This document shows, one piece after another, positions 1 to 6,144 of a DNA stretch of 6,144 bases (position 1 is its first letter; every line of letters begins with the position of its first letter). The translations under genes were made by a program, and so were the position numbers. The stretch spans positions 1 through 6,144 of the forward strand of contig JAJBVR010000010.1 in the NCBI GenBank assembly GCA_020859725.1, in the 5' to 3' direction. The notes beneath the pieces are model-generated. The model saw only the letters and a list, made by a program, of their open reading frames with translations, had not been told where the DNA came from and did no database searches. The DNA comes from Clostridiales bacterium (lineage in GTDB: Bacteria; Bacillota; Clostridia; Oscillospirales; Acutalibacteraceae).

Positions 1-657
1 GTAATTAAAAATATTGATGAAAAAAACAATTTCGGTTATAATATTAAAATTATAAATCTTGATACCAGAACGTCAGTTGCTTTAAAAAGATATAAATTAA
101 CAAGAAGAAAGCATCCCTATTCGGATAAATTTAACGGGGATGTGGCAAAGGCGCTGGAATATGAAAAAACTATTCTTGAGCCGCTTCGGTTAAGAGCAGA
201 TTTTGTTATAGACAGTTCTGATCTTACTTCAAGTCTTTTAAGAACAAGATTAACCCAAATCCTTGTCGGCGAAGATAAAGATATAATGAATATTTATGTT
301 GAATCTTTCGGATTTAAACACGGTATACCTACGGAAGCGGATTTTGTAATTGATGTCAGGTGCCTTCCGAATCCATATTGGTCTGATAAGCTGCGTGATA
401 AAACAGGGCTTGATAAGGAAGTAAGCGATTATGTTTTTTCTTTTCCGGAATCAAAGCAGCTTCTTAATAAGCTTATAGATCTTTTGGATTTTTTGAATCC
501 GCTTTACATAAAAGAAGGAAAAAGCCAAATTGTGCTTGCTATTGGCTGTACCGGAGGAAATCATCGTTCCGTTGTGATTGCCGAGGCGCTGAAAAAGCAT
601 TTTGAGCAAAAATGGGATAATGTTTCCGTAAATCACAGGGATATATCTAAAAATTAA
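1..657 (+). CDS. rapZ: RapZ/YvcJ-family nucleotide-binding adaptor, 5'-truncated by window edge
   Basis: The reading frame is open from base 1 to the TAA at 655-657 and gives 218 visible residues. The family is usually about 285-290 residues, so roughly 70 N-terminal residues, including the Walker A loop, lie upstream of the window. Visible family marks are a Walker B-like NLDTRTS followed by LKRYKLTRRKHP near residues 20-40, SFGFKHGIP at 102-110, DVRCLPNPYW at 118-127, and the signature GCTGGNHRS at 182-190. A GTG at 142 could be read as a start, but conserved sequence continues upstream of it, so it is internal. Family knowledge: E. coli RapZ binds glucosamine-6-phosphate and hands the small RNA GlmZ to RNase E, while B. 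subtilis YvcJ is a nucleotide-binding protein linked to competence. The tail ends in HRDISKN and lacks the basic KRKP-like end of the E. coli protein, so an RNA-adaptor role should not be assumed. It is probably co-transcribed with whiA, which begins 16 bases downstream. Confidence 0.95.
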   Translation, partial: VIKNIDEKNNFGYNIKIINLDTRTSVALKRYKLTRRKHPYSDKFNGDVAKALEYEKTILEPLRLRADFVIDSSDLTSSLLRTRLTQILVGEDKDIMNIYVESFGFKHGIPTEADFVIDVRCLPNPYWSDKLRDKTGLDKEVSDYVFSFPESKQLLNKLIDLLDFLNPLYIKEGKSQIVLAIGCTGGNHRSVVIAEALKKHFEQKWDNVSVNHRDISKN

Positions 658-660
658 TTT

Positions 661-665
661 TGGAG
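661..665 (+). promoter_or_regulatory. Ribosome binding site of whiA
   Basis: TGGAG lies 8 bases before the ATG at 674, in the short gap after the rapZ stop codon. It supports the chosen whiA start. No promoter or terminator fits in this 16-base gap, so whiA is most likely read from the rapZ transcript. Confidence 0.75.
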
Positions 666-673
666 CAAATTAA

Positions 674-1564
674 ATGTCTTTTTCAATGCAGGTAAAAAAC
701 GAACTGGTAAAAAAAGAATATGAAAAACCCTGCTGTAAAAAATCATTGCTTTACGGAATGTGTATTTTCGGAAAAAGTTTTAATAAAAAAAGCATCTCTC
801 TTCAAACTGAAAATCCACAGGTAGCATCCTTATACGCGGATTTAATGAAAAATATTTTTAATATTGATACCGATATTATAAAATCACCTAAAGGAAGAAA
901 TTTTACCGTTTTTGTAAAAAACAGACAGGATTGTGAAAAAATTATAAGATTATTCGGGCATGACAGCGCCGGAAGTATAAAAATAAATTATGCTGTTTTT
1001 ATGTGCGAGGATTGCAGCAAGGCTTTTACAGCGGGCGCTTTTCTATCCTGCGGTACTATTTCAGATCCGAATAAAGATTATCATTTGGAATTTTCGGTTG
1101 CGTATCTCAATCTGTCCAAAAGTTTGTTTACTTTGCTGGACGAGCTTGAACTTAATCCTAAATATACAAACAGAAAAGGATATAACGTAATTTATTTTAA
1201 AGAAAGTGAAGCTATTGAGGACTGCCTGTATATTATGGGCGCTTCGGATTCAATGTTTGAGATGATGAACATTGAAATTATAAAGAATTTCAGAAATAAA
1301 GCAAACAGGCAGGCAAACTGTGAATCCGCAAATATTAATAAAATGGTAAACGCCGTTTCCGTTCAGGTTAGGGCCATAGAAAAAATATGGAATAAAAAGG
1401 GAAAGAATTATCTTAATACCGCTTTGGAATCGGTTGCCGAATTAAGATATGATAACCCCGATTCAAGCCTTTCGGAGCTTGCTTCTATGTGTGTTCCCGA
1501 ATTGAGCAGAAGCGGTATAAACCATCGATTAAAAAAAATAGTTGATATATCAAAGGAATTATAA
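674..1564 (+). CDS. whiA: WhiA, sporulation/cell-division DNA-binding regulator
   Basis: This encodes a 296-residue protein, slightly shorter than the usual 305-330 of the family. WhiA combines a degenerate LAGLIDADG homing-endonuclease fold with a C-terminal helix-turn-helix. Visible here are an N-terminal part with SLLYGMCIFGKSF at about residues 24-36 and the core motif AGAFLSCGTISDP at about 120-132. YFKESEAIEDCL and NCESANINKMVNAV follow in the central domain. The C-terminal HTH spans about 247-290 and contains SRSGINHRLKKI from residue 278. The LAGLIDADG-like segment lacks the acidic residues of active endonucleases, as is normal for WhiA, so DNA binding without cleavage is expected. 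In Streptomyces WhiA works with WhiB in sporulation septation; in Bacillus it affects division and chromosome segregation without acting as a classical transcription factor. The start is supported by TGGAG 8 bases upstream. The gene follows rapZ directly, with no yvcK between them, and runs almost into dnaE. Confidence 0.95.
   Translation: MSFSMQVKNELVKKEYEKPCCKKSLLYGMCIFGKSFNKKSISLQTENPQVASLYADLMKNIFNIDTDIIKSPKGRNFTVFVKNRQDCEKIIRLFGHDSAGSIKINYAVFMCEDCSKAFTAGAFLSCGTISDPNKDYHLEFSVAYLNLSKSLFTLLDELELNPKYTNRKGYNVIYFKESEAIEDCLYIMGASDSMFEMMNIEIIKNFRNKANRQANCESANINKMVNAVSVQVRAIEKIWNKKGKNYLNTALESVAELRYDNPDSSLSELASMCVPELSRSGINHRLKKIVDISKEL
1552..1557 (+). promoter_or_regulatory. Ribosome binding site of dnaE inside the end of whiA
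   Basis: AAAGGA lies 9 bases before the dnaE ATG at 1567 and is part of the last whiA codons. Ribosomes finishing whiA pass over this site, which suggests translational coupling of dnaE to whiA. That coupling is inferred from spacing only. Confidence 0.75.
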
Positions 1565-1566
1565 AT

Positions 1567-4500
1567 ATGTTTACTCATTTGCACGTTCATACGGAATTTT
1601 CTTTGCTGGACGGAGCCTGCCGTATAAATCAGTTGGTTTCACGTGCAAAGGAACTCAATATGCAGTCCCTTGCAATTACTGACCACGGTAATATGTACGG
1701 GGCTGTTGATTTTTATAAAGCATGTAAAAAAGAAGGCATAAAGCCGATAATCGGCTGCGAAGTTTATGTGGCGCCAAGATCAAGATTTGATAAGGAAAAG
1801 GCGCTTGATAAGGATTATAATCACTTGATTTTGCTATGCGAAAATGAAATCGGCTATAAAAATTTGATTAAACTTGTTTCACTGTCTTTTACCGAAGGAT
1901 ATTATTATAAGCCAAGAGTTGACCATGATATACTTGAAAAATATCATAAGGGGTTGATATGCCTTTCTGCATGCCTTGCAGGGGAAATACCGCAGCAAAT
2001 TTTAAGCAGGGATTATGAAGCCGCCAAAAATACGGCTGTTTGGTACAGGGATGTTTTCGGAAAGGATAATTATTATCTTGAGGTTCAGAATCACGGAATA
2101 GCGGAGCAAAAAATCGTTAATGAAGGAATAAAGCGTATTTCCGCAGAAACCGGGATTCCGATGGCGGCAACTAATGATGTGCATTATATAGAGCAGGAAG
2201 ACAGTAAAATTCAGCAGGTTCTCATTTGTATTGCAACAAATCATGTTATAGGAGAGGATACCGGGCTGGAATTTCATTCAAATGAGTTTTATTTAAAATC
2301 AGAGGATGAAATGAAATCCCTTTTCAGCGATATTCCGTCCGCCGTTGAAAATACCGCTTTTATTGCTCAGAGATGCAATTTTGATTTTGAATTCGGCAAC
2401 ACAAAGCTTCCGTATTTTGAAGTACCGAACGGAATGAATCATTTTGATTACTTCAAAAAATGCTGCTATGACGGAATGAAAGAGCGTTATGAAAATCCCC
2501 CTCGGGCATATATTGACAGGCTGGAATATGAGCTTTCAACCGTTGAAAAAATGGGCTATACGGATTATTATTTGATTGTTGCCGATTTCGTATCATTTGC
2601 AAAAAGCAAAGGTATTCCCGTCGGACCGGGCAGAGGTTCGGGCGCCGGCTCAATAGCGGCTTATTGCATTGGAATAACGGATTTGGATCCAATGAAATAT
2701 CATCTTCTTTTTGAACGCTTTTTAAATCCGGAAAGGGTTTCCATGCCCGATTTTGATATAGACTTTTGCTATGAGCGCAGGCAGGAAGTTATCGATTATG
2801 TAACCGAAAAATACGGCTCGGATCATGTTGCTCAGATTGTTACATTCGGAACTCTTCAAACGAGAGCTGCTATAAGAGACGTCGGCAGGGCGATGGGAAT
2901 GCCGTATGCTTCTGTTGATACGGTTGCCAAGCTTGTTCCGAATGATTTTAAAATAACTATTGACGAGGCGGTAAAAAAGTCAAATGAGCTGCGCTCTCTT
3001 ATGCAGGAAAATCCTCAGGTAAACGAACTGATAGAAACAGCCAGAAAGGTGGAGGGTATACCGAGAAATACCTCCACGCACGCAGCCGGCGTTGTTATAA
3101 CTCATAATCCCGTATCTTCTTATGTTCCTCTTGCAACCAATGACGGGCTCGTTGTAACTCAGTATATTATGACAACGCTTGAGGAACTCGGGCTCCTTAA
3201 AATGGATTTTTTGGGTCTGAGAACGCTTACGGTTATTGATGATGCCGCTAAAAACTCCAATTTGGATATTGAGAAAATACCTATTGATGATCCGCAGGTT
3301 TATAAGCTTTTTGCAGGAGGGCAGACAGAGGGGATTTTTCAGTTTGAATCAAGCGGCATGAAACAAATGCTTATGAATTTGAAACCCACAAATTTGGAGC
3401 ATATAATTGCCGCTACGTCACTTTACAGACCCGGACCTGCAAAACAAATTGATACTTTTGTGGAAAACTCTCATCACCCGGAGCATATTACTTATGTAAC
3501 GCCTCTTTTAAAGCCTATTTTAAGCGATACTTTCGGCTGCATAGTTTATCAGGAGCAGGTTATGCAGATTTTACGCAGCCTTGCCGGGTATTCATACGGC
3601 AGAGCCGATGTTGTACGGCGGGCGATGAGCAAAAAGAAAAAGGATGTTATGGACGCAGAGCGCATTGCATTTATTCAGGGATGTGAAAAAAATTCTATAG
3701 GCGGAAAAACCGCGAATATTATTTTTGACCAAATAGCGGAATTTGCGAAATACGCGTTCAATAAATCTCATGCCGCCTGTTATGCCCTTGTTGCTTACAG
3801 AACCGCATATCTTAAAAAGTATTATCCGGCTCAGTTTATGGCTGCTCTTTTAACTTCTGTTTTGGATTCTTCAAATAAAGTGGCAAGATATATAGCGGAA
3901 AGTAAAAGGCTCGGTTTAAAACTTGCGGTTCCGGATGTTAATACTTCAATGAAAGGATTTTCGGCAAACGGCAATGTAATTAATTACGGACTGCTGGGTA
4001 TAAAAAATCTAGGCGCTGAATTTATAAATGATATTATTAAAGAACGTAAAAACGGAAAATTCAAGGATTTGTTTGATTTCTGCTCACGGCTCCAGTCCGG
4101 GCATTTTAATCGCCGGGCTGTGGAAAGCCTTATACGCTGCGGAGCTTTGGATTCATTCGGTGCAAACAGAAGGCAGATGCTTCAGGCGCTGCCGGCCCTT
4201 GTAAGCAATCTTGAGGATTACAGGCGAAAAACAATGTATGGGCAGGTAGGCTTTTTTGATTTGGGCAATGATGATTCTTTCGGATTTGAATTTGATATGC
4301 CTGATGTTGAGGAATTTCCCAAATCAGAGCTTTTAAAGATGGAAAAGGAAATGACTGGGCTTTATTTATCCGGTCATCCGCTTGATAAATACGAAGGTTT
4401 TATAGAAAAATTGGGTTACGCACATACATCCGAATTGACGGAGGCTGAAAAAAATCCACTTTCACAATACAGGGACGGCGGCAGCGTAACTGTGTGCGGA

Positions 4501-5052
4501 ATTATAAGCGGTATTACGGTTAAGCAAACAAGAAACGGTCAAAATATGGCGTTTGTAACGGTGGAGGATATGTTCGGCTCTGTTGAAGTAATTGTTTTTC
4601 CGAAAATCCTCCAAAATTATAACCGGTTTATTGTTTCGGGCGAGGTTATAACTGTTTCGGGAACACTTTCCATTGAGGAAGAGAAGGACCCTAAAATCCT
4701 TGCAAATGTTATTGGAGGAGCTCCTGATGATAATTCAAAACCGGTTTTTGAAAAAAATAAAGTCGGAGCTGATTATCATTACTCCGCTGATTCTCCAATG
4801 GAAAATTTAAATCAAAAAAAGAGTAAGAGGCACGGTCTTTATCTTCGCTTTGATTCAAGAAATGATAATAAAATTAATAAAGCTAAAATCTTAACTTCTA
4901 TTTTTGACGGCGAATGCCCGTTGTACTATTATTATTTGGATGAAAAAAAATATGAACTTCAAAGGAAAAGTGATTTTGTTTATCTTAATAAAACTATGGT
5001 TTCGGAGCTTTCACGTCTCTTGGGTGAAAAAAATGTGGCAGTTATTGATTGA
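1567..5052 (+). CDS. dnaE: DNA polymerase III subunit alpha (DnaE), with intact PHP domain
   Basis: This encodes the 1161-residue replicative polymerase alpha subunit, close to the 1160 of E. coli DnaE. Domains in order: an N-terminal PHP domain (about 1-270) with HLHVH at 4-8, TDHGN at 38-42, GCEVYV at 63-68 and NDVH at 203-206; then the C-family polymerase core with GPGRGSGAGS at 353-362. The catalytic PDFDIDF is at 394-400 (Asp397 and Asp399), with the third catalytic Asp at 547 in KMDFLG. The core continues with SLYRPGP (618-624), RRAMSKKK (684-691) and FNKSHAACY (731-739). A helix-hairpin-helix (GIKNLG, 811-816) and a likely clamp-binding motif QVGFF (893-897) follow. Next come an OB fold (about 974-1048), a polar linker (about 1050-1088) and a C-terminal domain starting near HGLYLRFDS (1089-1097). 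No DEDD-type exonuclease insertion is present, so this is not PolC. Clostridia normally carry PolC as well, which would leave DnaE to primer extension and lagging-strand work; PolC is not in this window. The start has AAAGGA 9 bases upstream and lies 2 bases after the whiA stop. No frameshift or missing catalytic residue is seen. Confidence 0.98.
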   Translation: MFTHLHVHTEFSLLDGACRINQLVSRAKELNMQSLAITDHGNMYGAVDFYKACKKEGIKPIIGCEVYVAPRSRFDKEKALDKDYNHLILLCENEIGYKNLIKLVSLSFTEGYYYKPRVDHDILEKYHKGLICLSACLAGEIPQQILSRDYEAAKNTAVWYRDVFGKDNYYLEVQNHGIAEQKIVNEGIKRISAETGIPMAATNDVHYIEQEDSKIQQVLICIATNHVIGEDTGLEFHSNEFYLKSEDEMKSLFSDIPSAVENTAFIAQRCNFDFEFGNTKLPYFEVPNGMNHFDYFKKCCYDGMKERYENPPRAYIDRLEYELSTVEKMGYTDYYLIVADFVSFAKSKGIPVGPGRGSGAGSIAAYCIGITDLDPMKYHLLFERFLNPERVSMPDFDIDFCYERRQEVIDYVTEKYGSDHVAQIVTFGTLQTRAAIRDVGRAMGMPYASVDTVAKLVPNDFKITIDEAVKKSNELRSLMQENPQVNELIETARKVEGIPRNTSTHAAGVVITHNPVSSYVPLATNDGLVVTQYIMTTLEELGLLKMDFLGLRTLTVIDDAAKNSNLDIEKIPIDDPQVYKLFAGGQTEGIFQFESSGMKQMLMNLKPTNLEHIIAATSLYRPGPAKQIDTFVENSHHPEHITYVTPLLKPILSDTFGCIVYQEQVMQILRSLAGYSYGRADVVRRAMSKKKKDVMDAERIAFIQGCEKNSIGGKTANIIFDQIAEFAKYAFNKSHAACYALVAYRTAYLKKYYPAQFMAALLTSVLDSSNKVARYIAESKRLGLKLAVPDVNTSMKGFSANGNVINYGLLGIKNLGAEFINDIIKERKNGKFKDLFDFCSRLQSGHFNRRAVESLIRCGALDSFGANRRQMLQALPALVSNLEDYRRKTMYGQVGFFDLGNDDSFGFEFDMPDVEEFPKSELLKMEKEMTGLYLSGHPLDKYEGFIEKLGYAHTSELTEAEKNPLSQYRDGGSVTVCGIISGITVKQTRNGQNMAFVTVEDMFGSVEVIVFPKILQNYNRFIVSGEVITVSGTLSIEEEKDPKILANVIGGAPDDNSKPVFEKNKVGADYHYSADSPMENLNQKKSKRHGLYLRFDSRNDNKINKAKILTSIFDGECPLYYYYLDEKKYELQRKSDFVYLNKTMVSELSRLLGEKNVAVID

Positions 5053-5060
5053 TTATGATT

Positions 5061-5096
5061 ATTTTACTTGACTTTTTATTTTAATTTGAGTAAAAT
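5061..5096. repeat. 8-base inverted repeat overlapping the pfkA promoter
   Basis: ATTTTACT at 5061-5068 is the exact reverse complement of AGTAAAAT at 5089-5096, with a 20-base spacer. The left arm ends at the first base of the -35 box and the right arm covers the -10 box. With two G-U pairs an RNA stem could extend inward to about 11 pairs, but it would be AT-rich, weak and without a following U run, so it does not look like a terminator. A repressor operator is possible, but chance is also plausible in AT-rich DNA. Confidence 0.45.
5068..5096 (+). promoter_or_regulatory. Predicted sigma-A promoter of pfkA
   Basis: A -35 box TTGACT at 5068-5073 is separated by exactly 17 bases from a -10 box TAAAAT at 5091-5096. 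Each box matches the housekeeping consensus at five of six positions and the spacing is ideal. Transcription would start near 5103, giving a leader of about 40 bases before the pfkA ATG. It starts 15 bases after the dnaE stop, so pfkA can probably be expressed independently of the rapZ-whiA-dnaE transcript. No terminator separates the two, so read-through from dnaE is also possible. Confidence 0.7.
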
Positions 5097-5125
5097 TATG
5101 TTTCAGGTAATTTAGTATTTAAGTA

Positions 5126-5132
5126 TGAGGAG
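5126..5132 (+). promoter_or_regulatory. Ribosome binding site that decides the pfkA start
   Basis: TGAGGAG lies 10 bases before the ATG at 5143. An in-frame ATG at 5125 overlaps this site and would add six residues (MRSNCF) not expected in the family, whereas the ATG at 5143 gives the canonical MKTIAVLTSGGD start. The downstream ATG is therefore chosen. Confidence 0.85.
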
Positions 5133-5142
5133 TAATTGTTTT

Positions 5143-6111
5143 ATGAAAACTATTGCAGTATTAACAAGCGGCGGAGACGCTCCCGGAATGAACGCTGCGG
5201 TTCGTGCGGTTGTAAGAACCGCGTGTGTAAACGGCATTCGTGTACTTGGAGTTATCAGAGGTTATAACGGTCTTATTAACGGAGATTTTGTAGAACTCGA
5301 TCTTCGCTCTGTTTCAGATATTATTCATAGAGGGGGCACAAAGCTCTACAGCGCGCGCTCGGCTGAATTTGCAACCGAAGAGGGTATGCAGAAAGCTATT
5401 CAACAGTGTAAAGAAAACGGAATTGAGGGCGTTGTTGTTATAGGAGGAGACGGTTCTTTCCGCGGAGCGCAGGATCTTTCCGAGCGCGGAATCCCATGTG
5501 TGGGCATTCCCGGCACTATTGACAATGATATTGCCTGCTGTGATTATACTATTGGGTATGACACCTGCCTCAATACAATTATGGAATGTGTTGATAAGGT
5601 AAGAGATACTACGGAATCTCATGACAGATGCACGGTTGTTGAAGTAATGGGGCGCAGAGCCGGATATCTTGCGCTTAATGCCGGTATTGCCGTTGGGGCA
5701 ACGTCAATTCTTATACCGGAAATCAATTTTGATATTGAAAAAGATGTTATTGAAAGAATGAAGCACACACAGCTGACAGGTAAAAAGCATTTTCTTATAG
5801 TTGTTGCGGAAGGCGTCGGCGTTAATGTAACAGACCTTGCCCACGATATACAGAAAGAAACCGGGGTGGAATCACGCACTTGTATTTTAGGGCATATTCA
5901 GCGTGGAGGCTCGCCTACTGTTAAGGACAGAGTTATGGCAACCAGAATGGGCCATTATGCCGTCAAAAATCTTTTGATGAAAGGCATAGGCAACCGTGTT
6001 GTGGCTGCTAAAAATGATAATGTGGTTGATTATGATATATTTGAAGCTCTTAATATGAAAAGGCATATTGATGAGTATCTTTATCAAATAGCTATGGATG
6101 TTTCAATTTAA
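5143..6111 (+). CDS. pfkA: ATP-dependent 6-phosphofructokinase
   Basis: This encodes a 322-residue cytoplasmic enzyme, next to 319-320 for the B. stearothermophilus and E. coli enzymes. It converts fructose 6-phosphate and ATP to fructose 1,6-bisphosphate, the committed step of glycolysis, and acts as a homotetramer in the family. Motifs: GGDAPGMNA at 10-18, Arg72 in SARS, and GGDGS at 101-105. PGTIDND at 123-129 holds catalytic Asp127. Substrate-binding residues are Arg162, MGR at 169-171, Glu223 and GHIQRGGSP from about 250. Gly104 and Gly124 mark it as ATP- rather than pyrophosphate-dependent, since PPi enzymes have Asp and Lys there. Of the allosteric-site residues known from E. coli and Bacillus, Arg21, Arg25, Arg154 and Lys214 (213 in E. 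coli) are kept. The equivalents of Glu187 and Lys/Arg211 are Thr187 and Thr212. There is one extra residue between 193 and 211. The gene has its own likely promoter at 5068-5096 and follows dnaE by 90 bases; pyruvate kinase often follows pfkA in Firmicutes but would be outside the window. Confidence 0.98.
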   Translation: MKTIAVLTSGGDAPGMNAAVRAVVRTACVNGIRVLGVIRGYNGLINGDFVELDLRSVSDIIHRGGTKLYSARSAEFATEEGMQKAIQQCKENGIEGVVVIGGDGSFRGAQDLSERGIPCVGIPGTIDNDIACCDYTIGYDTCLNTIMECVDKVRDTTESHDRCTVVEVMGRRAGYLALNAGIAVGATSILIPEINFDIEKDVIERMKHTQLTGKKHFLIVVAEGVGVNVTDLAHDIQKETGVESRTCILGHIQRGGSPTVKDRVMATRMGHYAVKNLLMKGIGNRVVAAKNDNVVDYDIFEALNMKRHIDEYLYQIAMDVSI

Positions 6112-6144
6112 AATTTTAATTTAATGTTTACAGCAAAGTAATAT
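6112..6144. other. AT-rich tail after pfkA, no gene or terminator seen
   Basis: These 33 bases contain no clear hairpin with a U run. A perfect 12-base palindrome TTAAAATTTTAA at 6108-6119 overlaps the pfkA stop codon but is made only of A and T. The window ends before a terminator or next gene can be judged. Confidence 0.5.

Noticed and set aside
199..354. Near-repeat of ADFVID coding sequence within rapZ
   Set aside because: Both copies are parts of separate conserved RapZ motifs (the VIDSSDL and VIDVRCLPNP segments), so the likeness is a coincidence of family sequence rather than a duplication.
142..657. GTG at 142 as the start of a short independent protein
   Set aside because: The same frame is open back to base 1 and the upstream residues (NLDTRTS, RYKLTRRKHP) match conserved RapZ sequence, so the GTG is internal to a gene cut by the window edge.
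1025..1090. LAGLIDADG-like motif suggesting a homing endonuclease or mobile intron
   Set aside because: WhiA carries this degenerate fold as a fixed domain; the acidic catalytic residues are absent and the C-terminal helix-turn-helix is that of WhiA.
5061..5098. Rho-independent terminator of dnaE
   Set aside because: The possible stem is AT-rich with G-U pairs and a long loop, and no U run follows it.
5125..5142. Upstream ATG at 5125 as the pfkA start
   Set aside because: It overlaps the TGAGGAG ribosome binding site and adds six residues not expected in the family, while ATG 5143 gives the canonical N-terminus and residue numbering.
5314..6087. Open frames on the - strand opposite pfkA, and similar ones opposite rapZ, whiA and dnaE
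   Set aside because: They lie fully opposite well-recognised genes, show no known motifs, and have compositions typical of antisense shadows.
6108..6119. Palindrome TTAAAATTTTAA at the pfkA stop codon
   Set aside because: It is pure A/T, expected by chance in this AT-rich DNA, and cannot form a stable hairpin.

Overview
This is an AT-rich stretch of a bacterial chromosome. It has four genes, all on the + strand and almost without gaps: the 3' part of rapZ, then whiA, dnaE (DNA polymerase III alpha subunit) and pfkA (ATP-dependent 6-phosphofructokinase). Gene content and order, AT-rich codon use, purine-rich Shine-Dalgarno sites and the presence of WhiA point to a low-GC Gram-positive of the class Clostridia. 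A rapZ-whiA-dnaE-pfkA order fits the Oscillospirales/Ruminococcaceae side of that class best. This placement is inferred from remembered gene order and motif style, not from a search.

Layout: 1-657 is rapZ, open at the window's left edge, so the N-terminal ATP-binding loop is missing. After 16 bases comes whiA (674-1564), and after only 2 bases dnaE (1567-5052), whose ribosome binding site lies inside the end of whiA. These three look like one transcript whose promoter is upstream of the window. A 90-base gap (5053-5142) follows. It holds a near-consensus sigma-A promoter (TTGACT, 17 bases, TAAAAT) overlapped by an 8-base inverted repeat, and a strong Shine-Dalgarno for pfkA (5143-6111). The last 33 bases (6112-6144) are AT-rich and show no gene or terminator. 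No other stretch over 300 bases lacks a gene.

Together the genes cover a nucleotide-binding adaptor linked in other bacteria to amino-sugar metabolism (RapZ), a DNA-binding protein tied to division and growth (WhiA), chromosome replication (DnaE) and the committed step of glycolysis (PfkA). That neighbourhood is a known Firmicutes core arrangement. I found no mobile element, CRISPR array, RNA gene, phage gene or defence system, and no sign of an undescribed system. The points worth checking are the promoter with its inverted repeat before pfkA, altered effector-site residues in PfkA, a complete metal-ligand set in the DnaE PHP domain, and the absence of yvcK between rapZ and whiA.
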